A DNA stretch of 64,000 bases from the NCBI RefSeq assembly GCF_010748935.1, contig NZ_CP048796.1, positions 2,917,001 to 2,981,000 of the forward strand. Reading direction: 5' to 3'. Made by a program: the position numbers and the translations under genes. Positions 9,521-17,546 of this stretch are shown piece after piece. The first letter of the stretch is position 1. Every line of letters begins with the position of its first letter. The stretch is from Providencia vermicola. Lineage in GTDB: Bacteria; Pseudomonadota; Gammaproteobacteria; Enterobacterales; Enterobacteriaceae. The notes beneath the pieces were generated by a model that ran no database searches, had not been told where the DNA came from, and saw only the letters and a list, made by a program, of their open reading frames with translations.

Positions 9521-9871
9521 CTTTCTTGATTCATGGTGATACCACGCTTTAAGCAAATTGAATAAAAAACAGTCGACTTATATTAAAATATTCCCATTAC
9601 TGCAAATGCCCCGCTTGTGATAACAACAGACAACATTATCTTGTCAATGGCCTATGTTATTACGGCATCTTGTAATATATTTTCAATACATCACACTCAT
9701 CTTTTAGATTAAAATGCCAAATATCTTGGCTCATAGATTTTAGATATCAGTTTTAAGCTAACTTATAAGGTATTTTTCGAGTTATTTTTTAGGATTTGTT
9801 ACGTTTGATATCGAGAAAAACTTTTATATACTCCCTCTGCTACTTCAAAAATAAATAATTTAAGGTTGATT

Positions 9872-10183
9872 ATGAAAAAGTTAATTCTAGCTTGCGGTAT
9901 GGGTTTAATGGCATTAACGATCACAGCTTGTTCTGATGAAGAGAAAAAATCAGAAGTTGCGGGTGCAACAGAAACTTGTAATACCTACTTTGCTGAGATT
10001 GATTCTCTGATTGCAAAAGCGTCTGAAAATCCAGAAGCAAAAGCTCAATTAGATGCTATGAAAGGCCAATTAGAAGAAGGTAAAAAACAAGTTGCAGCAC
10101 TACCTAAAGATCAGCAAGATAAAGCTTGCCAACAAGGTATTGATGCAATGAAACAAATGAAATCTGCTTTAGGCCTACAGTAA
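9872..10183 (+). CDS. Small lipoprotein, DUF5339-like
   Basis: The 103-residue product starts with a lipoprotein signal (MKKLILACGMGLMALTITACSDEE): the lipobox ITAC puts the lipidated Cys at about residue 20. The residues after it (S-D) would, under the usual +2 rule, not force retention in the inner membrane. The mature part is a short charged helical domain with two further cysteines (ETCNTY and DKACQQG), which could form a disulphide. The pattern fits the DUF5339 family, whose function is unknown. I chose the ATG at 9872 because AAGG lies six bases upstream; a TTG six bases earlier is in frame but has no such spacing. Confidence 0.75.
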   Translation: MKKLILACGMGLMALTITACSDEEKKSEVAGATETCNTYFAEIDSLIAKASENPEAKAQLDAMKGQLEEGKKQVAALPKDQQDKACQQGIDAMKQMKSALGLQ

Positions 10184-10200
10184 TAAGATTTCTCTATACC

Positions 10201-10233
10201 ATGGGGCTATAGATATATGGCTCCATATTTTTA
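10201..10233 (+). terminator. Terminator of the lipoprotein gene
   Basis: ATGGGGCTATA (10201-10211) pairs with TATGGCTCCAT (10216-10226) using two G-U pairs around a 4-base loop, then ATTTTTAT follows. It lies 17 bases after the stop. Confidence 0.7.
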
Positions 10234-10616
10234 TAATGAGAGTACAATCGCAAGCCTTCAAATATTGTCTCGTCCTGTCTCCCTTCATACTCAATTATAA
10301 CAATAAAAATGGCTTATTATAATTTCCTGAAAATCGGCCATTCAATAATGATAAAAAATAGCGTCATCATGCTGAACTGTTGAGTACCCAGAAAATAGTT
10401 TCTCAAAGCCTATTCTACCCCCCTATCGAAGAGATGTTTCTCATATTATTTTTAATAATCATCCTGTATTCAGTAAAAATGTCCCAGTATAAAAATATGT
10501 CACAAATACACTGTTATTATTAAAGCTGTTCAAGGCAGTAAATTGAATGAAGACTACCCTGTTGTTATTATCTTTCAAAACAAGCAAATGACGCTTTAAT
10601 CTCTGTATTTAGCTGA
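10234..10616. other. Non-coding gap downstream of mgtB
   Basis: I find no gene here. In Salmonella the small membrane peptide MgtR is encoded after mgtB. I looked on the minus strand for a short hydrophobic frame with a ribosome site and did not find one. Confidence 0.5.
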
Positions 10617-10646
10617 GTAGTAAGGCGATTAAAATAGCCTTACTAC
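10617..10646 (-). terminator. Hairpin at the 3' end of mgtB
   Basis: GTAGTAAGGC (10617-10626) and GCCTTACTAC (10637-10646) form a perfect 10-bp stem starting 14 bases past the mgtB stop. The minus-strand U-run is weak, so it may act as a 3' stabiliser or Rho-assisted end rather than a strong terminator. Confidence 0.55.
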
Positions 10647-10660
10647 CACGTTTTAATTAT

Positions 10661-13363
10661 CTACAACCAAGTACCAAAACGTTTTATGTAAAACTGCTTC
10701 ATTAGCTGTGCAACAACACAATAACTGACTAACGTTAACACCAGCCAAGGGAAATATTCTATTGGTAATGGTTGTAATCCGATCCATTCACCGAATGGGG
10801 AGAACGGAATATAAAGACCAAGCGCCATTATCAACCCTGTGGTTAATAAGACGGGTAACGCCGCAGTGCTTTGAATAAACGGTATTTTTTGCGTACGTAA
10901 CATATGAACAACTAAGGTTTGTGATAATAGCCCTTCAACAAACCAACCTGATTGGAATAATGCTTCATGAGCAACACTATTAGCTTGGAAAACGTACCAC
11001 ATCAAAGCAAAGGTAGTAATATCAAAAATGGATGATGTAGGACCTATCCATACCATAAAACGGCCTATGTTTTTTGCATCCCATTTGCGTGGACGTTTTA
11101 AAAACTCTTTATCCATTTTATCCCAAGGCAAAGCCAGTTGAGAAATATCATATAACAAGTTTTGTACTAATAGATGAATCGCTAACATCGGTAAGAATGG
11201 AATAAAGGCGCTAGCGATCAAAACAGAAAATACGTTACCAAAGTTAGAACTTGCCGTCATATTTAGGTATTTAATGATATTGCCAAAGGTTTCTCGTCCT
11301 TTAATCACACCTTGTTCCAATACCATTAAATCTTTTTCTAACAAAATAATATCAGCAGATTCTTTTGCAATATCAGTTCCTGTATCAACGGAAATCCCCA
11401 CATCTGCATCACGTAATGCCGGTGCATCATTGATTCCATCACCTAAGAAACCCACGGTATGACCATTGGCTTGCAATATTTTTAAAATTCTGGACTTTTG
11501 TAATGGTGTTAGCTTACAAAATACCGAGACTTGCTCAACTTTCTGTTTTAATTCTGTATCTGACATAGCCTCAACTTCAAGGCCAGTCATAATCTCACTC
11601 ACATTTAAACCTACATCGTGACAGATCTTTTCCGTAATAATGGCGTTGTCACCCGTTAATACTTTTACGGTCACACCATTTTCACGTAAAGCTGCAATCG
11701 CTGAAATTGCGCTTTCTTTCGCCGGATCAAGAAACGTTAAAATACCACGCAATTCTAACTGTTGTTCCGCAACGGCAGAAAGTGGCAAACTGGCTTCATC
11801 ACTATTTAGTGAGCGAGTGGCCAATAGCAACACGCGAAAACCTTGTCGATTATAATCACTGACTAATTCGGTAATCTGTTGTTTCGCTTGGGAGTCAAGT
11901 TGCTGAGATTGACCATTGTGTTGATAACTCGTACATACAGCAAGCATCTCTTCTGCTGCACCCTTACATATTAATAGTGCCTCTCCTGCTGGGGTCCTCA
12001 CCGATACAGAGAGCTTACGACGAATAAAATCAAAGGGAAGTTCATCAATTTTTTGATAAGCACGCAATTGCTCTATTGCATTTTTTCCTCTGCCGCGCCG
12101 AATGATCGCTTGGTCCATCATATTCTTAGCACCGCTTTGGTTAAAACTATTCAACCATGCCAGTTGCAAAACTTGATTATCTTTTTCGCCGTTACTTCCT
12201 AAATAATGCTCTAAAATAATCCTATCCTGCGTTAATGTGCCTGTTTTATCAGTACAAAGTACATCCATTGCCCCAAAATTTTGAATCGCATTGAGCCTTT
12301 TTACAATCACCTTATGTTTAGACATGGCAATTGCGCCCTTGGCTAGATTTGAACTGACAATCATAGGTAGCATTTCAGGCGTTAAGCCAACCGCAACAGC
12401 CAGAGAGAATAACGTTGCCTCAAACCAATCACCTTTTGTAAAACCATTAATGAGTAAAACAATAGGCACCATAACCAACATAAAGCGAATGAGTAACCAA
12501 CTAACGCTGTTGACTCCACGATCAAACGCCGTTTGCGCACGACTACCAACAATCGATTTGGCCAGTGAGCCAAGATAGGTTTTTGCGCCCGTTGCTACAA
12601 CGATCCCTCTCGCTGTTCCACTGGTCACATTGGTTCCCATCAAACAAATATTAGAGATTTCCAACAATTCATTTTCGGTTAGTGAGATGGGATCAATGCT
12701 TTTCGCACTGACATCCCCCAGCGTGTCATATTTTTCTACTGGTATCGACTCCCCAGTTAATATCGCCTGACTAATAAATAGATCGCGAGACTCAACCAGT
12801 TTTAGATCTGCTGGAACCATATCCCCAGCAGATAACAAGACAATATCTCCTGGAACCAAACACTTGATGGGAACTTCCTTGCGTACTGAACGCCCTGTTT
12901 TATTGTCTCGACGGAACACCGTTGCGGTGGTACGAACAAGGGATTTCAACGCTTCAGCAGCCTTATTGGTTCGATATTCCTGCCAAAACCTTAATAATCC
13001 GCTTAATAACACCATGGTGACAATAATAATAACGCCTGTTAAATCAGTTTCTTCACCTTGGCGTTCAGGGATGAAATAGTCAGTGAAAAAACTCACTATT
13101 GCCAATGTCATTAAGACAAAAATGAAAGGATTTTTAAATGAGGAGAGGAGCTGCTTCCACGCTGGAGGGGCTTTCTCATGGGCAACTTCATTTTCGCCCT
13201 GTTCTACTAATCGATCGAGTGCCTCATTATCTGTCAAACCTAATAAATTAGTTTGATATTCATTAAGCACTTGTTCCATTGTTTTATTGGCTTGTTCGCC
13301 AACAATATATTTTTGGCGCGCAGTGGTCTTGGCACTTTTGCGCGGATGCCTGATTTCAGTCAT
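10661..13363 (-). CDS. mgtB: Mg2+-importing P-type ATPase MgtB
   Basis: This 900-residue P3-type ATPase imports Mg2+ across the inner membrane. It has the actuator TGES motif (ILTGESIPVEKYD), the phosphorylated aspartate at residue 372 in CTDKTGTLTQD, and the hinge GDGINDAPALRDADVG. It is closer to Salmonella MgtB than to MgtA: ERQGEETDLTGV, LLSGLLRFWQEYRTN, SIVGSRAQTAFDRGVNSVSW and the end FYIKRFGTWL all match MgtB. It lies 153 bases downstream of mgtC in the same direction, the mgtCB arrangement. The gap contains a mini-ORF with its own ribosome site and a strong hairpin, so mgtB is probably controlled separately from mgtC. The ATG at 13363 has only a weak GAGA upstream. Confidence 0.93.
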   Translation of the reverse strand: MTEIRHPRKSAKTTARQKYIVGEQANKTMEQVLNEYQTNLLGLTDNEALDRLVEQGENEVAHEKAPPAWKQLLSSFKNPFIFVLMTLAIVSFFTDYFIPERQGEETDLTGVIIIVTMVLLSGLLRFWQEYRTNKAAEALKSLVRTTATVFRRDNKTGRSVRKEVPIKCLVPGDIVLLSAGDMVPADLKLVESRDLFISQAILTGESIPVEKYDTLGDVSAKSIDPISLTENELLEISNICLMGTNVTSGTARGIVVATGAKTYLGSLAKSIVGSRAQTAFDRGVNSVSWLLIRFMLVMVPIVLLINGFTKGDWFEATLFSLAVAVGLTPEMLPMIVSSNLAKGAIAMSKHKVIVKRLNAIQNFGAMDVLCTDKTGTLTQDRIILEHYLGSNGEKDNQVLQLAWLNSFNQSGAKNMMDQAIIRRGRGKNAIEQLRAYQKIDELPFDFIRRKLSVSVRTPAGEALLICKGAAEEMLAVCTSYQHNGQSQQLDSQAKQQITELVSDYNRQGFRVLLLATRSLNSDEASLPLSAVAEQQLELRGILTFLDPAKESAISAIAALRENGVTVKVLTGDNAIITEKICHDVGLNVSEIMTGLEVEAMSDTELKQKVEQVSVFCKLTPLQKSRILKILQANGHTVGFLGDGINDAPALRDADVGISVDTGTDIAKESADIILLEKDLMVLEQGVIKGRETFGNIIKYLNMTASSNFGNVFSVLIASAFIPFLPMLAIHLLVQNLLYDISQLALPWDKMDKEFLKRPRKWDAKNIGRFMVWIGPTSSIFDITTFALMWYVFQANSVAHEALFQSGWFVEGLLSQTLVVHMLRTQKIPFIQSTAALPVLLTTGLIMALGLYIPFSPFGEWIGLQPLPIEYFPWLVLTLVSYCVVAQLMKQFYIKRFGTWL

Positions 13364-13404
13364 AACGTTTATCTCTAATACGGTATTTACCGTGCTAATT
13401 GAAC

Positions 13405-13447
13405 GCTATCTAACTGAAAATAAATTATTTATTCATAGTTAGATAGC
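13405..13447 (-). promoter_or_regulatory. RNA hairpin in the mgtC-mgtB gap overlapping a mini-ORF
   Basis: GCTATCTAACT and AGTTAGATAGC (13437-13447 and 13405-13415) form a perfect 11-bp inverted repeat, and the AT-rich loop can pair further. The upstream arm lies inside codons 13-17 of the mini-ORF at 13429-13485, so a ribosome reaching the stop codon would prevent the stem. No U-run follows, so direct intrinsic termination is not indicated. Confidence 0.6.
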
Positions 13448-13485
13448 TCCCATTTTTTACTCCATGACGGAGGGTGATCGTCCAT
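13429..13485 (-). CDS. Predicted leader peptide between mgtC and mgtB
   Basis: An 18-codon frame, MDDHPPSWSKKWELSNYE, begins with ATG at 13485 preceded by AAAGGAG at a 5-base spacing, the best ribosome site in the gap. The start is rich in Asp and Pro (D2, D3, P5, P6). In MgtL, the mgtA leader of enterobacteria, such Asp/Glu/Pro-rich N termini are known to destabilise ribosomes when Mg2+ is low. The 3' end of the frame forms one arm of an 11-bp hairpin. This supports a Mg2+- or proline-sensing leader for mgtB. Homology to a named leader peptide is not claimed; translation is an inference. Confidence 0.55.
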   Translation of the reverse strand: MDDHPPSWSKKWELSNYE

Positions 13486-13516
13486 TTCGGCTCCTTTAGT
13501 TAATAATTATTCAGCA

Positions 13517-14215
13517 TTAGGCTGGTAGCTCTGATGCCACTTTCCAGTTAATTGCACTGACACTCTGTTCAATACTGATCCGGCAAACCAATGCTTCAAT
13601 TTCTTTTTGCTCCGCCGGTGTTGCTAAAAATTCAGCAATAACTTCTAACTGTTCCGGTCTAAGCGTATCGGCACTGCTTAATGATTGCAGCCGGATATGT
13701 AATCCATTTATTGCTTGTAAAATTAATGTTCTAACTAAGATTTCATCGTCTTGATGACACATCACACGAATTTTATAACGTTGTTCAACATCAAGCGCTT
13801 GGGTTTGTGGTTGTTTATTAATTCTTTGTGCCGCTTCACGCAGTAGAATATTGGCACAAAGGATAAGCATCGTAGCCATCGTCGCTAAAGAGTACTGCCC
13901 GAGGCCACATAACACCCCAATACCAGCAGAGCACCAAAGTGTGGCCGCCGTATTCAAACCACGAATATTCATCCCTTCACGCATGATAACCCCGGCTCCC
14001 AGAAAACCTATTCCAGATACAACTTGTGCTGCGATTCTTCCTGGACTATCAGGTGAGGTGGTGACCGAACTCAAAATAAATACGGCAGCCCCTGTTGCGA
14101 CTAACGCATTTGTGCGTAAACCCGCCATGCGCTGACGCCATTGACGTTCCGCACCAATTAAAGCACCTAAGCACATTGCGAAAACTAAATTTAAAATATC
14201 GGGAGTAAATAACAT
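13517..14215 (-). CDS. mgtC: MgtC, virulence/Mg2+-starvation membrane protein
   Basis: The 232-residue protein matches Salmonella MgtC (231) strongly: LGALIGAERQWRQRMAGLRT, ALVATGAAVFILSS, GFLGAGVIMREGMN and NTAATLWCSAGIGVLCG. The N-terminal half has four to five membrane segments and the C-terminal half is an ACT-like cytoplasmic domain. MgtC is known to inhibit the F1Fo ATP synthase and to be needed in macrophages and at low Mg2+. I chose the ATG at 14215 because GGAGG stands seven bases upstream; an in-frame GTG 18 codons earlier would overlap leader hairpins. The first gene of mgtCB; its leader carries a mini-ORF and an anti-Shine-Dalgarno. Confidence 0.95.
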   Translation of the reverse strand: MLFTPDILNLVFAMCLGALIGAERQWRQRMAGLRTNALVATGAAVFILSSVTTSPDSPGRIAAQVVSGIGFLGAGVIMREGMNIRGLNTAATLWCSAGIGVLCGLGQYSLATMATMLILCANILLREAAQRINKQPQTQALDVEQRYKIRVMCHQDDEILVRTLILQAINGLHIRLQSLSSADTLRPEQLEVIAEFLATPAEQKEIEALVCRISIEQSVSAINWKVASELPA

Positions 14216-14304
14216 GATGGTCCCTCCAAAAATAAATTGGATAATAAAAATAGGTAAAATATATTTCACCTAGCCTTAAGTATGAATAATAAAATAATTA
14301 TTCA
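14216..14304 (-). promoter_or_regulatory. mgtC 5' leader hairpins and candidate SD-sequestering helix
   Basis: Two hairpins lie between the mini-ORF stop and mgtC: TGAATAAT/ATTATTCA (14297-14304 with 14283-14290) and GGTGAAA/TTTTACC (14253-14270, one wobble). The mgtC ribosome site TTTGGAGGGA (around 14220-14230) can pair over eight bases with TTCCTCCA in the mini-ORF (around 14323-14330). That anti-SD is exactly the Pro-Pro codon pair, so a ribosome paused there would free the mgtC start. This is read from complementarity only. Confidence 0.5.
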
Positions 14305-14307
14305 ACG

Positions 14308-14355
14308 TTATAGGCTATTACCTGGAGGAAATAATGAATAGAAATAGAGATTCAT
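14308..14355 (-). CDS. Predicted Pro-Pro leader peptide of mgtC
   Basis: A 15-codon frame, MNLYFYSLFPPGNSL, starts with ATG at 14355, with AAAGGTC directly upstream. It has two aromatic Tyr codons, then consecutive proline codons CCT-CCA. In Salmonella the mgtCBR leader holds short frames mgtM and mgtP, the latter read through proline codons to sense prolyl-tRNA, so a Pro-containing leader is expected in this position. Its CCTCC is complementary to the mgtC ribosome site. Expression is inferred. Confidence 0.5.
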   Translation of the reverse strand: MNLYFYSLFPPGNSL

Positions 14356-14610
14356 GACCTTTACCCACAAAAATTACAACCTATTGATAAACAATAGTTA
14401 TTTAATTAAGGAGTATCGAGAGAGTCAACGCTTGATACTGCCCACCATCGCGGCAAGCAGTTAATAGAAGGAATAATTAATTACTTGCCAATAAAATTAA
14501 ATTTTTATTACAACTCTGACTGTCCAAGTAATTATCTCCTAACGAAATTTGCAAGAAGTATAGATTGCGTTATTTATGAAGTAAAGCTTTAAAATAATAT
14601 TTCATAATAA

Positions 14611-14802
14611 TTAGCTTTCTATGGGACTGACAAATATCCCATCTCCCCCTTCTTTTTCATTAAAAAACCAGATACCACCTGGGTATTCAGGTAGAGAAAC
14701 TAAATACATTATGCCTTCATTAAAAGTTTCAATGAGTAATATTTTGCCTTCACGTCGTTCTTGGCCGTCAGTTTTGACATAAACACGATCATTAATTTTC
14801 AT
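14611..14802 (-). CDS. dsrB: DsrB-like small protein
   Basis: The 63-residue product matches E. coli DsrB (62 residues): [13 protein letters not shown] start, a basic-to-E-G turn, [21 protein letters not shown] and GIFV near the end. DsrB is a small protein of unknown biochemical role; in E. coli its gene neighbours dsrA and rcsA and depends on RpoS. Here it lies 47 bases beyond the terminator of the cold-shock gene, upstream of mgtC in the same direction. An rcsA-like gene is present about 7 kb away (21831-22424). Confidence 0.85.
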   Translation of the reverse strand: MKINDRVYVKTDGQERREGKILLIETFNEGIMYLVSLPEYPGGIWFFNEKEGGDGIFVSPIES

Positions 14803-14855
14803 CAGATGGCGGTCTCCAGTAAAAGTGTACTGAAACCTAGTGTAGCGGGAATGAA

Positions 14856-14884
14856 AAAGCCCGTCATTAAAAATGACGGGCTTT
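14856..14884 (-). terminator. Intrinsic terminator of the cold-shock gene
   Basis: AAAGCCCGTCATT (14856-14868) and AATGACGGGCTTT (14872-14884) form a 13-bp stem with a 3-base loop. The A-run at 14854-14858 gives a U-tract on the minus strand, 24 bases after the csp stop. Confidence 0.9.
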
Positions 14885-14908
14885 AGAAAATCAGTTAAGC
14901 AATTAAGC

Positions 14909-15121
14909 TTAGATTGCAGTTACGTTAGCAGCTGCTGGGCCTTTCGCACCATTTTCAATGGTGAATTCAACTTGCTGGCCTTCTGCCAGAGTTTTGAAAC
15001 CAGCGCCCTGAATGGCAGAGAAGTGAACGAAAACGTCTTTGCTACCATCAGCAGGAGTGATGAAACCGAAGCCTTTAGACTCGTTGAACCACTTAACTTG
15101 ACCTTTCATTTTGTCGGACAT
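14909..15121 (-). CDS. cspE: Cold-shock protein of the CspC/CspE type
   Basis: A 70-residue single cold-shock domain with both RNA-binding motifs: KGFGFI (RNP1) and DVFVHFSAI (RNP2). Such proteins bind single-stranded RNA, act as RNA chaperones and transcription antiterminators, and CspC/CspE are constitutive in E. coli. Sequence details ([18 protein letters not shown] end) fit CspC slightly better than CspE, so the symbol is provisional. The start is the ATG at 15121 ([11 protein letters not shown]); the frame runs 15 codons further upstream but the family starts here. A leader of unknown length lies upstream. Confidence 0.9.
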   Translation of the reverse strand: MSDKMKGQVKWFNESKGFGFITPADGSKDVFVHFSAIQGAGFKTLAEGQQVEFTIENGAKGPAAANVTAI

Positions 15122-15592
15122 TTGACTTTTCCTATATAACATCAAAAAAACTTGCCTTTTCGGCATATATGGGCCAGAGTCAGCTATTTAATCAGGAAAA
15201 AACCAAGATGAAGCGTCACGGTCAAAGGCTATCTGGGATAACTTTCTTCTTTAGAACACACTAACTCAGTAATCATACATCAAATAGGACTGCTAAACAG
15301 GCCGATGACCATTAACTCATGAGTTAAGGATAATAGCAACTATTTTATAGAGATTCCCCTGAAAAAAACGCTGTTTTTTAGGCTACGTCACTTTTCACGC
15401 TATTAAATTAACAATTTTTTCGCATTTTGTTGATAGATTGAAAGAATTATTGAGTCAATCCAAACGCTATCAATAAGATAATTCTTATGCCGTGACAATT
15501 ACACTCAATTTTTTTCGTAACTGATATATAACAATTCGACTTACGCATGATACTCTTCATTGCATAGATGTCTTACAGAGAGCTATCACACC
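15122..15592. other. Divergent csp/ylaC intergenic region
   Basis: This 471-base gap separates two divergent genes and should hold the long csp leader plus the ylaC promoter. It contains the 16-bp palindrome at 15312-15327 and a loose hairpin around 15360-15385. I see no coding frame. Confidence 0.5.
15312..15327. repeat. Perfect 16-bp palindrome TTAACTCATGAGTTAA
   Basis: A perfect palindrome centred at 15319/15320 in the csp/ylaC gap. Its position suggests an operator for csp or ylaC, but I do not recognise the binding protein. Confidence 0.4.
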
Positions 15593-16111
15593 ATGGATAT
15601 CATTAAAAAAATACTTATCGAAGATTTGGACACTATCAATAAAAGCGAAAAGCGTGATGGTAAGCCGTACTTCAACAGTCAATTTATCGCTAACCATCCC
15701 TATTTATGTATCGGTATGGTTGCCGCTTATATTCCATTAGCGATTTTAGTCCTCTATGCCCCTTATTTTGGGTTGTACTGGATGCTTGGTTTTACCGCAT
15801 TATTTATCATTTTAGCGGCTGTTCTGCTATTTGATATTAAACCTGTATATCGTTTTGAAGATATCGGTGTCCTTGACTTACGCGTTTGCTATAACGGTGA
15901 ATGGTTTGTAACCGAGAAAGTTTCTGATACCTCGATTCAAAAAATCCTTGATTCGAATGATGTTAGTAGTGCAATCAAACAAGAAATTACACGTTTGGTC
16001 GAACTTAAAGGGATGGTTTCATTTTATGATATTTATCATATTGCCTATCCGGAAGTTCCTACACGAGTAGAAACACCATTAATGACTCAGAATAAAGCGC
16101 AATATCAATAA
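15593..16111 (+). CDS. ylaC: YlaC-family inner-membrane protein
   Basis: The 172-residue product matches E. coli YlaC: an N-terminal cytoplasmic part (about 1-40) with KSEKRDGKPYFN, two membrane segments (about 43-65 and 70-90), then a cytoplasmic domain with YRFEDIGVLDLRVCYNGEWF and a KGMVSFYDIY stretch. The function is unknown. I start at the ATG at 15593, since the E. coli protein begins at the equivalent place; an in-frame ATG lies 11 codons upstream. It is followed by the tRNA-Asn promoter. Confidence 0.85.
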   Translation: MDIIKKILIEDLDTINKSEKRDGKPYFNSQFIANHPYLCIGMVAAYIPLAILVLYAPYFGLYWMLGFTALFIILAAVLLFDIKPVYRFEDIGVLDLRVCYNGEWFVTEKVSDTSIQKILDSNDVSSAIKQEITRLVELKGMVSFYDIYHIAYPEVPTRVETPLMTQNKAQYQ

Positions 16112-16177
16112 GCTAGAGTAAAAATCAACCATAATGCACAGTCCGTAACCAAACGAATTATTTTTGTGTTTTTATCG

Positions 16178-16206
16178 TTGACAGCCTGAGGCGATATCGT
16201 TAATAT
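16178..16206 (+). promoter_or_regulatory. Sigma-70 promoter of the first tRNA-Asn
   Basis: TTGACA at 16178-16183, a 17-base spacer and TAATAT at 16201-16206. A C/G-rich discriminator (GCCTCG) follows, as usual for stable RNA genes. Confidence 0.85.
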
Positions 16207-16233
16207 TCGCCTCGTTCTCAGGAACACTGCAAT

Positions 16234-16309
16234 TCCTCCATAGTTCAGTCGGTAGAACGGCGGACTGTTAATCCGTATGTCGCTGGTTCAAGTCCAGCTG
16301 GAGGAGCCA
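16234..16309 (+). tRNA. tRNA-Asn (anticodon GTT)
   Basis: A 76-nt cloverleaf with CCA encoded. The acceptor stem pairs TCCTCCA with TGGAGGA, the anticodon loop is CTGTTAA (GTT, reading AAC/AAU), and the T arm contains GGTTCAAGTCC. It has its own promoter and a hairpin terminator. Confidence 0.97.
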
Positions 16310-16316
16310 AATTTGA

Positions 16317-16343
16317 AAAGCCCGCTTTATAGCGGGCTTTTTG
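16317..16343. terminator. Terminator after tRNA-Asn 1, probably bidirectional
   Basis: AAAAGCCCGC and GCGGGCTTTTT pair around TTTATA. It ends the tRNA transcript and, on the other strand, lies 16 bases past the atsB stop. Confidence 0.88.
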
Positions 16344-16358
16344 CTATTAATGTTCGTT

Positions 16359-17534
16359 TTATTTCAACATAGCATTACGCCAACGCTGCACACCTTGCGC
16401 ATTTCGCTGGTATTGCCTTATCGGCTCTAACACCAAGCTAAAAAAAGCAAAATATCCCTCACATAATTGATTGCGACCTAATAGGTTTACATGCGCGGGA
16501 CAACCACCTTGACACACCATTTTCACCGCACATTGCTGGCATTCTTTACGGCGGCTTTTATTTTGTCCAAAAGGGAGCGAAATAGCAGAAGTGACAAATT
16601 CACTGAATCCCTGCTGTCCATTAAATTTGCCAAGATAATGGCTTTTATTTGCCTGATGGTCACAAGCATAAATTTCACCTTTTGTTTCCATCATCATATT
16701 CGTGCCGCAGCGCTCCGAATGAACACAGCTTGTGCTTACATGGGTAAAATATTGGCTGTATACTTGTTCGATATTCATTACAAAGACTTTGCCAATATGC
16801 GCCGACGCCTGCCACTGTCGATACACTGAACTTAAAAACTGCCCCCAGTTGTTTGCACTTAAGGTAAACCCTTGGTTAATCGCATCCCCTTCTAACATCA
16901 AGGGCTGAAATTGAATATAATGAGCGCCAAGCTCAACCAGATGGAGATAAATTTCTTTGCCTAAATGAGCAACCCCATCATGAACAACGGTTAATATATT
17001 AAATTCAATAGCAAACTGTTGCAGTAATTTAATGCCTTGTAGCACAGCCAGATAGCTACCGTTATTACCTCGTCTGTCATGGCGATAGCGGTTATGAATA
17101 TGTTCTGGACCATCAAGACTAACGCCAATGATAAAATCATGCTGTTTAAAGAAACGGCACCATGCCGGCGTTAATAACGTTGCATTTGTTTGCAATGTAT
17201 TAATAATGCGGACACCTTGAGGCACATATTTTTGTTGTAAGGACATCGCTCGTTTATAAAAATCTAATCCTGCGAGTAGAGGTTCCCCACCTTGCCAGAC
17301 AAAATTAATTTCTTTGGTATAGATGGGCTGGGATGCAATGTAATTTTTAATAAAAGGCTCCAGCATATCCTTTATCATCGGTGCCGCTTTTTGCTCATTA
17401 TTTTGTGGATAATAGCAATAGTCACATTTTAAATTACAGCCCGAACCAACGGGCTTTAATAAAATATGAAAAGGAATCGCCGATCTGACCGATTTTTTAT
17501 CAACGACAGGTGGATCATAAAACGCAATTTTCAT
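16359..17534 (-). CDS. atsB: Anaerobic sulfatase-maturating enzyme (radical SAM)
   Basis: This 391-residue enzyme would convert the active-site Ser (or Cys) of a sulfatase to formylglycine using S-adenosylmethionine. The radical-SAM motif CNLKCDYCYY puts the first 4Fe-4S ligands at Cys33, Cys37 and Cys40. The C-terminal SPASM region is visible as CGTNMMMETKGEIYACDH, KECQQCAVKMVCQGGCPAH and QLCEGY, which bind two auxiliary clusters. The order here is sulfatase first, maturase 12 bases later, with AGGAG before the ATG; they form one operon. The partner is Ser-type, as in Klebsiella AtsA/AtsB, which favours AtsB over AslB. Confidence 0.9.
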   Translation of the reverse strand: MKIAFYDPPVVDKKSVRSAIPFHILLKPVGSGCNLKCDYCYYPQNNEQKAAPMIKDMLEPFIKNYIASQPIYTKEINFVWQGGEPLLAGLDFYKRAMSLQQKYVPQGVRIINTLQTNATLLTPAWCRFFKQHDFIIGVSLDGPEHIHNRYRHDRRGNNGSYLAVLQGIKLLQQFAIEFNILTVVHDGVAHLGKEIYLHLVELGAHYIQFQPLMLEGDAINQGFTLSANNWGQFLSSVYRQWQASAHIGKVFVMNIEQVYSQYFTHVSTSCVHSERCGTNMMMETKGEIYACDHQANKSHYLGKFNGQQGFSEFVTSAISLPFGQNKSRRKECQQCAVKMVCQGGCPAHVNLLGRNQLCEGYFAFFSLVLEPIRQYQRNAQGVQRWRNAMLK

Positions 17535-17546
17535 TTTATTCTCCTA

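Larger units (their letters stand above)
8677..9871. other. 1.2 kb AT-rich non-coding region upstream of fliZ
   Basis: No open reading frame above about 60 codons is supported. The stretch is very AT-rich, as expected for an H-NS-bound region. It holds an inverted repeat GCATATG-N15-CATATGC (9265-9293), a TCTCTTAAGAGA palindrome (around 8819-8830) and three DnaA-box-like 9-mers (9475-9520). Promoters for the divergent fliZ and lipoprotein genes must lie inside it. I cannot recognise a flagellar sigma-28 promoter. Confidence 0.6.
16201..16348 (+). repeat. Direct repeat copy 1 around tRNA-Asn
   Basis: This 148-base block, from the -10 box through the tRNA and its terminator, is repeated at 19450-19596 with three substitutions and a one-base gap. 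The pair brackets the sulfatase module. Confidence 0.9.

Noticed and set aside
9401..9560. A chromosomal origin
   Set aside because: DnaA-box-like sites are present, but the oriC neighbours, 13-mer repeats and dense GATC sites are missing.
14216..14269. An 18-codon N-terminal extension of MgtC from a GTG
   Set aside because: MgtC of Salmonella begins at the equivalent of 14215, GGAGG supports that ATG, and the extension overlaps a leader hairpin.
14376..14393. PhoP box before mgtC (TGTTTA-N5/6-GGTTGT)
   Set aside because: The first half matches the PhoP consensus, but the second half fits only 3-4 of 6 positions and no -10 box stands at the usual distance.
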